A program made the translations under genes and the position numbers. Under the pieces are notes generated by a model. That model was not told the DNA's origin and made no database searches. It saw only the letters and a list, made by a program, of their open reading frames with translations. From Bacteroidia bacterium (GTDB lineage Bacteria; Bacteroidota; Bacteroidia; Chitinophagales; Saprospiraceae), in contig JAUIEA010000004.1 of the NCBI GenBank assembly GCA_030429045.1, positions 16,525-80,524 on the forward strand: a stretch of DNA of 64,000 nt, read 5' to 3'. This document shows positions 53,452 to 61,935 of the stretch, one piece after another. Each line of letters opens with the position of its first letter. Within the stretch, counting starts at the first letter, position 1.

Positions 53452-54498
53452 TCATGATGAATCATGATGCTGAGGCTCAATGATCTGTACCAAACGGATG
53501 ATCGCTACCCCCACTGCAATAATATCGTTGCCTGTCAGCGGATGTGAGGTGATATGGGCCGCCGCATTTCCAATGCTTTGTAGGAGTCGCAAATAGGATA
53601 GGGTGTAGCGTGGATACAAGTCAGATAGCAAGAGTGGGGTCAACGCACTTATCCTGGCTTCCAAAGTGGCCGGAGCTTGTACATGTAGCTCATGTCGTAG
53701 AATAAGCAGCATGGTGATCTGTTCTGCGATCCGTCTGCCGACCATGGCTGCCGGGACAATGCTCAGTTCGGGGACGGTGATCAGCTGAAGGTACTGTTGG
53801 ACTTCTTCAAGGATCGGCGCGACGAGATCCTGGGGTATATTCTGAATATCATGGTGAATGGCATGAAGTAGTGCCTGGTCTGTAGATTGTGCCCGGGGTC
53901 TGTTCAGATGCCTGTCTATGTTTGTATTGAGTAGGCCTATGGATTCAAAGTCGTATGCGAAGATCCGTATCTCTCGCAGGGATGTGCCAGTTAGTGTAGA
54001 GGTCAGGCGAAGTAATTCGATTGCGGCAGTCTCTCTGGGTAGTTGTTGAGAGCCCGTCCCCAGGAGCGGAAAGGAGATGCGGCGATCATTCGGTCTGAGC
54101 AGGTGCGGCAAGTGCCTGCCGAGTTCACTGAACGTGCGCAACATAATATCCCGGGAGGAACCAAGGCTATGGTTCATTTCGACGATCAGAATGGTTTTAC
54201 AGGGCAATCCATCTTCAGGTCGCACAGGTAAGCGGACCAGATGTTCAGAGATGCGTTCCAATTCATTTTCAGGTACATAGAATCGATACCGGGAAGCCAG
54301 TTGACCGAACAGGGTGCCTCCTACCGGATGGTACGAACCTTGAAAGGCAGAGATCACCAGGATGTCCGTCTCCATGGCGAGGATATCTCCGGCATAGAAA
54401 TACACGGCCAGATCCTGATGTCCATCATCTGGATAGACGATATTGAATAAGTGGGGTCCTGGCATGCAACAGGCGGGTTCTATTACTAAAAATAGCAA
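53452..54498 (-). CDS. macrodomain fused to DUF4145-like domain
   Basis: A 348-residue protein. The N-terminal ~185 residues are macrodomain-like: VYFYAGDILAMETDILVISAF (the GDI-x-NA-like strand-loop) and ISFPLLGTGSQQLPRETAAIELL (the GxG phosphate loop). Macrodomains bind or hydrolyse ADP-ribose. The C-terminal ~130 residues (AAMVGRRIAEQITMLLILRHEL, YLRLLQSIGNAAAHI) resemble DUF4145/HEPN-like helices. The usual 'N-A-D' after GDI is replaced by M-E-T-D-I-L-V-I-S-A, so catalysis is uncertain. The start may instead be 54465 (MPGPHLFN). It is divergent from metK, with a TGCA operator between them. Confidence 0.72.
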   Translation of the reverse strand: MLFLVIEPACCMPGPHLFNIVYPDDGHQDLAVYFYAGDILAMETDILVISAFQGSYHPVGGTLFGQLASRYRFYVPENELERISEHLVRLPVRPEDGLPCKTILIVEMNHSLGSSRDIMLRTFSELGRHLPHLLRPNDRRISFPLLGTGSQQLPRETAAIELLRLTSTLTGTSLREIRIFAYDFESIGLLNTNIDRHLNRPRAQSTDQALLHAIHHDIQNIPQDLVAPILEEVQQYLQLITVPELSIVPAAMVGRRIAEQITMLLILRHELHVQAPATLEARISALTPLLLSDLYPRYTLSYLRLLQSIGNAAAHITSHPLTGNDIIAVGVAIIRLVQIIEPQHHDSS

Positions 54499-54540
54499 TA
54501 GTCTCCGGAACTGTATCCGTTAGCAGGGTGTGACGAGATC

Positions 54541-54575
54541 AGTGCAGGTTAATTGCACTCGAATGTCTGATCTTG
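54541..54575 (+). promoter_or_regulatory. TGCA operator between macrodomain gene and metK
   Basis: Bases 54541-54559 read AGTGCAG-N5-TTGCACT, 13 of 14 consensus positions. TGATCTTG, similar to TAnnTTTG, starts at 54568 on the metK side, 18 bp from the centre. A matching box for the leftward macrodomain gene is not clear. Confidence 0.7.
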
Positions 54576-54734
54576 GCACCCAGTCATCACGAATTCCCGA
54601 AAGGGATACCAACCGAGTGGCAACACCGCGGTGGTCCGATCGATGAGGGTCAGCAGGCCAAACATGTTGCACTTCTTCTGCTCCTTCTTCCTGCCGTTCG
54701 TGATGGTGTTCTTGATCATAAAAACAACATCGTC

Positions 54735-55868
54735 ATGCCCACATTCTTTACTTCTGAGTCTGTCGCTGCAGGCCATCCCGACAAGATCTGTGATCAGATC
54801 TCGGATGCTATTCTGGACGCCTATCTGGAAGGTGATCCTTTTTCACGTGTGGCGGTTGAATGCCTGATCACCACAGGGCAACTGGTCATCGCCGGAGAGG
54901 TCCGCTCCACCATCCACGTAGATGCTGTCCAGATTGCGTGCCAGGTCCTGGAGCGATTGGGCTACACCGGACAGGAGGTAGGCTTTGATGTTCGCAACGC
55001 AGCCATCACAGTCTTGATCCATGAGCAAAGTCCGGAGATCGGCAGTGGGGTGGATGGCGGTGGGGCCGGAGATCAGGGTTTAATGTTCGGGTATGCATGC
55101 CAGGATACACCAGAAGGCATGCCGTTGGCCATTGCTCTGGCCCATCGGCTGATCCGCAGGAGAGAGGAACTCCGTGCCGATGGAATGCTGCCCGGACTTC
55201 GTCCAGATGGAAAAGCGCAGGTGACGATCTCCGTGTCCAATGGCATTCCGGTAGGAGTGGAAGGAGTGGTGCTTTCCACGCAGCACGATCCGGGATGGTC
55301 ATTGGAGCGATTGCGTGAAGCAGTAACGGAACGGATCATTCTGCCAGTGATTCGGGAGGTCTTTCCGGATGCCAGGCCGAAATGCCTGGTCAACCCTGCC
55401 GGTACGTTTATTATTGGAGGTCCTCACGGGGATACCGGACTGACTGGTCGCAAGATCATCGTGGATACCTATGGGGGAAGTTGTCCGCATGGGGGCGGTG
55501 CATTCAGTGGCAAGGATCCCAGCAAGGTCGATCGGAGCGGAGCCTATGCTGCCCGTTGGGTGGCGCTACATTTGGTAAGGGCTGGCCTGGCAGATCGTTG
55601 TACCGTCCAATTGTCATACGCCATTGGCCGAGCCGAGCCCACTTCTCTGTTTGTGGATACCCATGGCTCCGGGAAGGTCCCTGAGTACATTCTAGGCAAT
55701 GCGATCCGCAATGCCTTTGATCTCACCCCGGCAGGGGTCATCCGCGATTTGGATCTGCTCCGACCCATCTACCAACCCACAGCCTCTGGGGGCCATTTTG
55801 GACGGCCAGAGTTTCCCTGGGAGCAGATCGATCCTGCCAGGATCTCTTCCCTGTTGCGGGATTTCTGA
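54735..55868 (+). CDS. metK: S-adenosylmethionine synthetase (probably an accessory copy)
   Basis: A 377-residue enzyme starting [25 protein letters not shown], the canonical N-terminus. [14 protein letters not shown] (ATP/methionine site) and [24 protein letters not shown] (P-loop-like) are intact. It makes SAM from ATP and methionine. Its length fits the ~380-residue class rather than the ~415-residue form I would expect as the housekeeping enzyme of this phylum. Its placement under a TGCA operator beside a macrodomain suggests a dedicated SAM source. The ORF is open upstream to 54573, but that extension lacks homology and would be the leader. The 160-bp leader contains a T-box-like motif (see findings). 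Confidence 0.9.
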   Translation: MPTFFTSESVAAGHPDKICDQISDAILDAYLEGDPFSRVAVECLITTGQLVIAGEVRSTIHVDAVQIACQVLERLGYTGQEVGFDVRNAAITVLIHEQSPEIGSGVDGGGAGDQGLMFGYACQDTPEGMPLAIALAHRLIRRREELRADGMLPGLRPDGKAQVTISVSNGIPVGVEGVVLSTQHDPGWSLERLREAVTERIILPVIREVFPDARPKCLVNPAGTFIIGGPHGDTGLTGRKIIVDTYGGSCPHGGGAFSGKDPSKVDRSGAYAARWVALHLVRAGLADRCTVQLSYAIGRAEPTSLFVDTHGSGKVPEYILGNAIRNAFDLTPAGVIRDLDLLRPIYQPTASGGHFGRPEFPWEQIDPARISSLLRDF

Positions 55869-55987
55869 TCCGGGACTCCGGGCTTATCCGGCTCCTAGAG
55901 TGGTCAAGAATCTCTGGGATGTCTTTCACCAATGGTATTCCAGTTCTATGGGCTTTGCCTTGTCCAGGTGAGTCCAGTCGTCCAGGA

Positions 55988-56319
55988 AGGACACAAAGTC
56001 AGTGGACGATCTGTCTCTATCTCGTAAAAGTGAGCCAAGGGCTGAGAGGTGCAGAAGAGTCGAGAAACCGAAGCCTCTCTTTCTATTGGAAGGGGGTGGA
56101 GATATTGGTAAAAAGTGGTAAATTAGGGGGCCAATTGATAGCATGTATCGAGTATGATTATATGACGTAAATTGATCGAGTACAAACGGTTATAAACGCA
56201 TGTAAATGATTAAGTGATTCAATTATAAATAGGTACGTTCCTTCATAAAAATTATCAAAACGAAGATATTGGGAGTGAGTTGCGTATATAAGTAAGTTCG
56301 TGGCAATTAGGAAAAAAAA
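55988..56319. repeat. ~330-bp direct repeat, copy B (upstream of retron-type RT)
   Basis: Diverged second copy of the 43139-43473 element, roughly four-fifths identical by eye, in direct orientation. It starts ~120 bp after the metK stop and ends 122 bp before the retron RT start, the same distance as copy A from its RT. The AT-rich second half (from ~56130) begins the compositional change towards the retron. Confidence 0.8.
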
Positions 56320-56327
56320 GAAAACAA

Positions 56328-56419
56328 TACTATCTTTAAAAAACAGAATTGTGGAACTGCAATTCATTAAATCATGAAAGGTATAGTACAATAGGAAGAG
56401 AGGGCTTAAGACCTCTCTT
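56328..56419 (+). ncRNA. candidate retron msr-msd RNA region
   Basis: Between repeat B and the RT gene lie nested inverted repeats. TACTAT (56328-56333) pairs with ATAGTA (56383-56388) and encloses a GAATTG/CAATTC hairpin (56346-56365). An 8-bp hairpin AAGAGAGG/CCTCTCTT follows at 56396-56419. Retron RNAs sit directly upstream of the RT in this way, but I cannot identify the branching G or the a1/a2 pair. The last hairpin followed by TTTT could equally be a terminator. Confidence 0.3.
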
Positions 56420-56440
56420 TTCTATTTAAAATCAAAAGAA

Positions 56441-57661
56441 ATGGGTGGAAAAAGACAAAGAGAATATTCTCGACGAAAGCGGAAATTTAGATTTGAAGAG
56501 ATAGAATTTATCTCAAATCAGTTTTTGGAAATAAATGATTTAGCTTCATTGATTGAGTTGCTAAAAATAAGCAAACAAGAATTAATTTCTTTACTCATTC
56601 CTGAGTATAAAAATTTTAAAATAAAAAAGGGAAAAAACCAATTTAGAGAAATAAATCAGCCAACAAAAATCCTTTCGGATTATCAAAGAAAGATAAGTGA
56701 CTTCCTAAATAGCGTATACCTGGCGAATCAGTCGACGTTTTGTTATTCGTATACTCCTTCAATTGTTCACCAAAATAAATTGATTAACAAAAACATTGTG
56801 GAAGCCTCTAAGAAGCATATAAACAAAGCAGTAATTTTAAAAATTGATATAGAGAATTATTTTCAATCAATAACTGCGAACATGGTGAAAAAGCTATTTG
56901 TAGAGGAGCCATTTTCGTTTAATTCTGAAGTAATAGATTTTTTAGTCATTTCACTTACTTATAATAACTCATTGCCAACAGGAAGTCCTACATTACCTAT
57001 TTTGTCAAATCTAATATTTAAGTCGATTGATGATGAAATAAATAATATTTATGGTAGCTTTAATTACACGAGATATTCTGATGATTTGACGATTTCTTTT
57101 GACGAGGACAGTAGTGAGATTGTAAATACAATGATAACAGTAATAAATATTCTTGAAGTAAATGGATTTAAGGTTAACAAAGAAAAAACTAAGATTTTAC
57201 GAGCCAATCAAAGACAAGAGATTAATGGATTAGTTGTAAATAAAAAAACTAATATCAATAGGAAATACTATAGAGATCTGAGAGCAGTACTTCACTCGAT
57301 AGAATTAGACGGAATTTTAGAAGCTTCAATAAAATACGTTAATAAAAATGAAAGAGCATATTTTAGGGCTTTAAGAAATTTTTACCAAGGTACAGAGGAG
57401 CTATATATGCCCGATAAATTATTAAAAAAAATACATCATCACAATGGAAGAGAATGGTTTACCTATAAATCTATTACAGCAAAGATTGGTTATTTTGGAT
57501 TTATTCGAGGAAAAGAAGACAAGCTTTATTTGAATTTAAAAGATTGGCTTCAAAAGTTGAAATCGAATCCGTCTTATAAAAAAGTAACGATCCCAAGAAT
57601 TGAGAAACAAGATAAAGTTGTCTATGTAACAAATGCAACATCAAATTCAATTGTATATTAG
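56441..57661 (+). CDS. retron-type reverse transcriptase
   Basis: A 406-residue basic, AT-rich gene product. RT signatures: ILKIDIENYFQSI (motif A), LPTGSPTLPILSNLIFKSID (motif 4), YTRYSDDLTISFDED (YxDD) and VNKEKTKILRANQRQEINGLVVNKKTNINRKYY. The last matches the retron motif where 'VTGLVVN' is usual. The motif corresponding to NAxxH reads EASKKH. A C-terminal ~100-residue helical thumb (LRAVLHSIELDGIL) completes a normal-sized retron RT. It would produce multicopy ssDNA as part of an anti-phage unit. The effector is not clearly intact downstream. Confidence 0.85.
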   Translation: MGGKRQREYSRRKRKFRFEEIEFISNQFLEINDLASLIELLKISKQELISLLIPEYKNFKIKKGKNQFREINQPTKILSDYQRKISDFLNSVYLANQSTFCYSYTPSIVHQNKLINKNIVEASKKHINKAVILKIDIENYFQSITANMVKKLFVEEPFSFNSEVIDFLVISLTYNNSLPTGSPTLPILSNLIFKSIDDEINNIYGSFNYTRYSDDLTISFDEDSSEIVNTMITVINILEVNGFKVNKEKTKILRANQRQEINGLVVNKKTNINRKYYRDLRAVLHSIELDGILEASIKYVNKNERAYFRALRNFYQGTEELYMPDKLLKKIHHHNGREWFTYKSITAKIGYFGFIRGKEDKLYLNLKDWLQKLKSNPSYKKVTIPRIEKQDKVVYVTNATSNSIVY

Positions 57662-58105
57662 CTTATGTATTTCTAACTAATTTAGGATATGACAGTAAAG
57701 AAATTGATAATCTACGGCAAGATTATTTATCTAGAAATGGAAAAGTAGATTTCAATAAGATTCATAAATCATTTATATTACAGAGCTTGAATTTTATCAA
57801 TCTATACTCATTTATGAGGAATTCTAACAATTTTGAAAATGTTGTAGATGAACTAATTAGAGTTGGAAAATTTGAAAAAGTATTCTGATAAAATCAGTTT
57901 AATAAGACAATTTAATAGAAATGTATTCCATGACGATTATTCTTGTTCTTATATGAGAAGTGATTATGAGGAAGATAAATTCCATAAAAATACTGGGATT
58001 TTTTCAGATGAATTGATAACTAAAAAATACAAAGCTTATATTGTTGAAAAAGAATATCTTTTAAACTTAGGAATGAGACTGTGTAGAAAATGTAATGAAA
58101 TTTAA
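57616..58105 (+). pseudogene. frameshifted ORF downstream of the retron RT (possible broken effector or RT extension)
   Basis: Directly after the RT stop, the -1 frame stays open to 57888 and encodes coding-like residues (LAYVFLTNLGYDSKEIDNLRQDYL..., HKSFILQSLNFINLYSFM) but has no ATG/GTG/TTG start upstream. Translation could only continue in the +1 frame from TTG 57863 to 58105 (ENLKKYSDKISLIRQFNRNVF...LCRKCNEI). The continuity suggests one gene broken by two frameshifts, or a -1 slippage product of the RT. I do not recognise the protein. The following bases 58106-58309 hold nothing identifiable. Confidence 0.4.
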
Positions 58106-58309
58106 GACTACCACGAACAAAGCATACCTGTCTATAGCCAGAAAAATTTGGCTTCGTCAGGTATTGGTGACGTTATAGCTAATAGTAGGACGTCTGTTTC
58201 AAAGATCCCTAACTAATCAAAATTTAAATAGAGATACAAGGGCAAACTATTTTGACAGGTGACCAAAAACATAACGACTATAGTGTAATGGGTAAGCAAG
58301 TAAGCCAGC

Positions 58310-58545
58310 TCAATGTTTTATATTTCTTTCCCCACCGAACTTCTTCTTCCAATTATAAAAGGTTGCCTCGCTGATTTCGAGCTTGCGACACATTTCATTG
58401 ATTTTTGACTCTAGTATCGGCCTGCTTCAGCGCAAATACGATCTGCGCTTCTGTGAATTTAGATTTCTTCTTGACAGGATTATTAATTGTTGAATTTACA
58501 TAAGTTTGCCGAAATCTCTAATTTAGATCAGTCCAGTTTTTAGGG
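58310..58545 (-). mobile_element. IS3-family insertion sequence remnant (orfA end)
   Basis: On the minus strand, from ~58498 to 58310, the reading VKKKSKFTEAQIVFALKQADT, then MCRKLEISEATFYNWKKKFGGE, is the start of an IS3-type OrfA transposase helix-turn-helix. One extra A in GTCAAAAATCAATGA (near 58410) shifts the frame, and the element stops after ~55 codons. TGGACTGATCTAAATTAGAG at the outer side (58517-58536) looks like the IS end. Only this fragment remains, at the junction between the AT-rich retron segment and the next operon. Confidence 0.7.
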
Positions 58546-58608
58546 GGGCATCAGTGTGCGAATAATGGCCTTTTGCTTGACATTTGATCTGATATGTTGA
58601 TCAGGGGT

Positions 58609-59592
58609 TCAACCAGTTGTGTCGTATCTGTGCTGAAGTCGTCTGCTGAGTTCCTCGATCTGGTTTGCCTTGGCTAGATTTTTTCTCCATGCGGTTGGAA
58701 TGGAATCAACGCCATAATGAAGTCCCGCCAGGCCGCCGCACACGGCAGCCGTCGTATCGGTATCCTCACCTAAGTTGACAGCCATAAGGACAGCATCTGC
58801 ATAGGATGAAGTGGCAAGCAGACACCAGAGGGCGGCTTCCAGACTCTGAACGACATATCCGCTACCTCGGATATCGTCACGATCCCCTGACTGGAGGTTT
58901 CCGTCCAACATACGGGAATAATGGTCGCATTCATCAATCGGTATCCCTGCAGTAGAACAGAAATTCGGTATGGTGTGACAGATTCGGATATAGGCATTCA
59001 TAAGGGAATGTCCTTCCAGGATCTGACGTGCCATTTCCAGGTAGATATGGCAGGCCAGATGAGAACGGATATGGCCATGTGTGATACCGGCAGTACGGCA
59101 GGTGATCTGCCATCGTTCCGTTTCATCCGGATCGTCTGCCAGATGAAAGACTAATGGGAGGATGCGCATCAGAGCCCCGTTGCCATTTTGACGTTCCCCT
59201 GATGGCCCGGAGGAGATCGCCGATATGCCCTGTTCCAGCCGGTGCAGCGCTTCACGCGTGGTGCCCCCGATATCAAAGACCTGGTCATGCGCCGTCCACC
59301 AGGCATCCCTGTACCATCTCAGGAATAGGGAACCCAGGTGGTCCGGGTCCGGGGATGTTCTGGAAAGTTCCTCAGCGAGACAGAAGGTCATGGAGCTGTC
59401 GTCCGACCAGGTGCCCGGCGGCTGGTTCCAGGTGCCATATCCCTGCATCCCCGTCACCGGATTCCTGTCTAGGTACTGGCGGTCAAGGAACTCAACGGGT
59501 ACACCCAGGGCATCTCCCACGGCCACCCCGAACAGGGCGCCGGCCACCTGCGATCGATCCGGGCTGGTCAGGTTGTTCATCACGATCGTCAC
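58609..59592 (-). CDS. ADP-ribosylglycohydrolase (DraG/ARH family)
   Basis: A 327-residue enzyme (alternative start 59580). Motifs for the binuclear Mg site are present: GALFGVAVGDALGVPVEF, PPGTWSDDSSMTFCLAEEL, GNGALMRILPLVF and VNLGEDTDTTAAVCGGLAGLHYG. The family hydrolyses ADP-ribose from proteins or nucleic acids or related ADP-ribosyl compounds. It is the last gene of a seven-gene operon with a TGCA operator in front, 4 bp after its upstream neighbour. A macrodomain gene lies under the same operator type 5 kb away. No ADP-ribosyltransferase is recognised in the window. Confidence 0.92.
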   Translation of the reverse strand: MTIVMNNLTSPDRSQVAGALFGVAVGDALGVPVEFLDRQYLDRNPVTGMQGYGTWNQPPGTWSDDSSMTFCLAEELSRTSPDPDHLGSLFLRWYRDAWWTAHDQVFDIGGTTREALHRLEQGISAISSGPSGERQNGNGALMRILPLVFHLADDPDETERWQITCRTAGITHGHIRSHLACHIYLEMARQILEGHSLMNAYIRICHTIPNFCSTAGIPIDECDHYSRMLDGNLQSGDRDDIRGSGYVVQSLEAALWCLLATSSYADAVLMAVNLGEDTDTTAAVCGGLAGLHYGVDSIPTAWRKNLAKANQIEELSRRLQHRYDTTG

Positions 59593-59596
59593 GGGT

Positions 59597-60064
59597 TCAG
59601 ATCATTTGGATATATGCCAGTTCAGCCACATTGATCCGGTAAAGACCGGCGTCGATGTCGTAGTGGGAGGTCCGGGTAGTATTACCCATGAACCAAAGTG
59701 CTCCCCCCGTTTCCGGGTCACTACAAAGAAGGAACAGTTGTTTGTACATGGCTCCTTCTACGGGCAATTCCATGATGCGGACATCCCGGAGCAATGCGAC
59801 CACAGGTGCCGGTCCTTCCTCGGGCATCATCTCCATGATGTTGTCCCAGAATTGGATCCGGATCCTTGATCCGGTCCAGGAGAGCAATCGCTGCCGAATG
59901 GCTTCACCCGCTTCGCCCGGTTGCCAGGCCCGTCGGGCTTCCCGTACCTCAAGTTCTATTCGTTCGAGCTCCTGAGGGCTGGGTACCCCCTCCAGGAATA
60001 TTCCCCCGTCCGGCAATCTCCAGGGAGACAATTCACGGATGGTGATGATCTTGTCTTTTTTCAT
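59597..60064 (-). CDS. hypothetical protein
   Basis: A 155-residue acidic protein starting MKKDKIITIRELSPWRLPDGG. Helical stretch PQELERIELEVREARRAW, then strands (RIRIQFWDNIMEM, DVRIMELPVEGAMYKQLFLLCSD). No family is recognised. It sits 4 bp upstream of the ADP-ribosylglycohydrolase gene, so the two are probably translated together. The 145 bp before it (60065-60209) hold no gene that I can support. Confidence 0.65.
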   Translation of the reverse strand: MKKDKIITIRELSPWRLPDGGIFLEGVPSPQELERIELEVREARRAWQPGEAGEAIRQRLLSWTGSRIRIQFWDNIMEMMPEEGPAPVVALLRDVRIMELPVEGAMYKQLFLLCSDPETGGALWFMGNTTRTSHYDIDAGLYRINVAELAYIQMI

Positions 60065-60209
60065 GATTGGTATTGATGATGATCAGTTGTATTTGGTTTG
60101 TCTTTCACCACATCAGGGAGGATCTCCGATCGCCGGGTTTGCCCTTCTGCAGGCCGGGGTCAAAGAGGCGGTGACGGTGGGCATACTGATTCGGTTTATA
60201 ATCCCTGTA

Positions 60210-60686
60210 TTACCCGATCGACACCCGCCGGTCTCGATTTTCATCATAGAGCAGGTCAAAGTCCTCTCCGGTCCAGACAGCCATGCAGCTCGGCAGACGC
60301 GAGGCACTGCCCTGGTTCCATACCTCTCCGATCACATCGGGGATGATATCTTCCAGCCAGACAGTATCCCCGGTCTCCAGGTCCGGTGGGATGAGGTAGG
60401 CGGCATAAGGTTTGGGCCAGACATAGGGATAGTAATTGGTCCAGGGGATCACCTCGGTCCATTCTTCCGGATCCGGGATGGAGCGATAGTCACCAGAAGT
60501 CTTGATCGCCCCAGTCTCCTTATGCTGGTAGAGCGAGAACTTGCTGCTGATCCGCATTGAAGGGACGACCGGTTTGACCAGTGGCCAGAATCCATCTGTC
60601 ACGGCCTGATTGATGTCTTCTAGGGTGCGGGCAGTACGAATGACGCGGGTGCCTGCAGGTGGTTCGTTTTGGTCATGGATGCTCAT
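60210..60686 (-). CDS. hypothetical protein
   Basis: A 158-residue protein starting MSIHDQNEPPAGTRV. It is rich in Trp, Tyr and Pro in the middle (EEWTEVIPWTNYYPYVWPKPYAAYLIPPD) and acidic at the end. It looks like a compact beta protein of unknown family. It overlaps the stop of the preceding zinc-ribbon gene by 14 bp. The opposite-strand reading across the same bases is longer but has no family features and is taken as a shadow. Confidence 0.6.
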   Translation of the reverse strand: MSIHDQNEPPAGTRVIRTARTLEDINQAVTDGFWPLVKPVVPSMRISSKFSLYQHKETGAIKTSGDYRSIPDPEEWTEVIPWTNYYPYVWPKPYAAYLIPPDLETGDTVWLEDIIPDVIGEVWNQGSASRLPSCMAVWTGEDFDLLYDENRDRRVSIG

Positions 60687-60927
60687 GGGTGATACGGAGT
60701 AGAGGGTGATCCAGATCAAGTTTCAGGCAGGTATCCGGTTTCTTTACCAGGAGGTCGGCCAGGGCCTCTTCGGGCAGGCTGTGGGCGTCGAGCAGGGTTC
60801 GGTCACATTGCCGGCATCGGGAGCCTGGATCCAGGTCCTCTGCACTCAACCGATACGGACAGTGCATCCGCTTGATCATCCGGCCCGAGGAGGTGGTGAG
60901 GGTTTGGGTCAGGGGATTATAGTTCAT
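60673..60927 (-). CDS. small zinc-ribbon-like protein
   Basis: An 84-residue protein starting MNYNPLTQTLTTSSG. The motif HCPYRL...SRCRQCDRTLLDAHSLPEEALADLL...DTCLKLDL resembles a short cysteine domain frequent in Bacteroidetes (CxxCxxxVxD, then E-L, then C). It likely binds zinc. The longer reading from 60993 adds residues without support. Second half of the operon; function unknown. Confidence 0.6.
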   Translation of the reverse strand: MNYNPLTQTLTTSSGRMIKRMHCPYRLSAEDLDPGSRCRQCDRTLLDAHSLPEEALADLLVKKPDTCLKLDLDHPLLRITHEHP

Positions 60928-61033
60928 ACTGGAAAATAAGGCGTTTTTTCGTGATGGTGTTCTTTCGACCGGCGGAGAGATGATGATCTTCATCGGCCCT
61001 CAGGGGAGGTGAGATAATTCAAGAGGTTCAAAT

Positions 61034-61492
61034 TTAAAATGGGATGTATTCTATCTTCTTCCACCAGACCCACTGCTCTCCAGAAGCATCGACTCTGCTC
61101 TCCAGCCAGGGAACTGCTTCCGTGCCGGCTACAGGTTTGTTCAGGAGGGGGTAGTTCTCCTTCAGATTGGGATTGATGTTCTGCTCTTCAAGCAACACGT
61201 AATCCCGATAGCGGATCAACCCGTTCGGATCCAGGAATTCTCCGATCAGGGTCAGCAACTGATGTGGAGGGGACATCATCTCCGTCATCCACCAGATCCG
61301 TCCGTTCGTAGCGCCCCACCCGGCATGCTTGCGCCCAAAATCCTTCAATAAGCCCACTTCCCGGTTCAGACTGGGCAAGTGGATGAAGATGGTGCAGAAT
61401 CGGATCGGGATCCGATCCATTTCTACATATTGGATCGATGACGGCTGTTTTTTTACAGGGGATTTATTGTCATCCTGCTGGATCTCACTCAT
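61034..61492 (-). CDS. hypothetical protein
   Basis: A 152-residue protein starting MSEIQQDDNKSPVKKQ, with a charged N-terminus and a Trp-rich folded part (KHAGWGATNGRIWWMTEMMSPPH, GEQWVWWKKIEYIPF). Not recognised. Its start overlaps the stop of the upstream gene (ATGA-type, 61489-61492), so translation is coupled. It is followed by a 106-bp gap before the zinc-ribbon gene. Confidence 0.62.
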   Translation of the reverse strand: MSEIQQDDNKSPVKKQPSSIQYVEMDRIPIRFCTIFIHLPSLNREVGLLKDFGRKHAGWGATNGRIWWMTEMMSPPHQLLTLIGEFLDPNGLIRYRDYVLLEEQNINPNLKENYPLLNKPVAGTEAVPWLESRVDASGEQWVWWKKIEYIPF

Positions 61493-61920
61493 GCTGTCAG
61501 AAGTTTGATGGGTCGATAAAGGTCTGCTTGGATGGTCTTTGTCATGGTGGGACGGTTACAAGAATGCACCCCCTCCTCCAACGCTTCAAGAGGGTCCATT
61601 GTCACTGGATGAGTAAGATCAGCTGCCATTATCTCATCGATCGCTGTCTTGTACGAGTCAGGTGGCAGGACCTCCCGGAATCGTTCGTACTTGAACCTGG
61701 CCTCGGTCGGGAATACCCCGTCGACATCTTCGACAAGTATAGTTCTGCCGACGATCTCCTCAAGCAGAACCCCGGGTGAATTGTGCTCCCGTCCTTTCCG
61801 GGGATCTTTGGCAACTTCGCGGACGATATACGTTTTTCCCTCTTCCGGAAGTGCGGAAAAGAACTCGGGATGGGAGATGTTTTGTGCATTCACACAGACG
61901 ACCAGGGATCCGGGTTTCAT
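61489..61920 (-). CDS. small beta-barrel/SH3-like hypothetical protein
   Basis: A 143-residue protein. The N-terminal half has an SH3/KOW-like pattern: MKPGSLVVCVNAQN, EEGKTYIVREVAKDPRKG, GVLLEEIVGR, and FKYERFREVLPP, a layout repeated in small uncharacterised Bacteroidetes proteins. The C-terminal third is helical, with one Cys. Coupled to the following gene by a 4-bp overlap. Function unknown. Confidence 0.6.
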   Translation of the reverse strand: MKPGSLVVCVNAQNISHPEFFSALPEEGKTYIVREVAKDPRKGREHNSPGVLLEEIVGRTILVEDVDGVFPTEARFKYERFREVLPPDSYKTAIDEIMAADLTHPVTMDPLEALEEGVHSCNRPTMTKTIQADLYRPIKLLTA

Positions 61921-61935
61921 AAGGCTTCGTTCAAT

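Noticed and set aside
54549..54776. 75-residue minus-strand frame over the metK leader
   Set aside because: It overlaps the operator, the -7 box and the start of metK, and is better explained as antisense of a structured leader.
60039..60560. 173-residue plus-strand frame
   Set aside because: Antisense to two genes of the ADP-ribosylglycohydrolase operon; no motif or promoter supports it.
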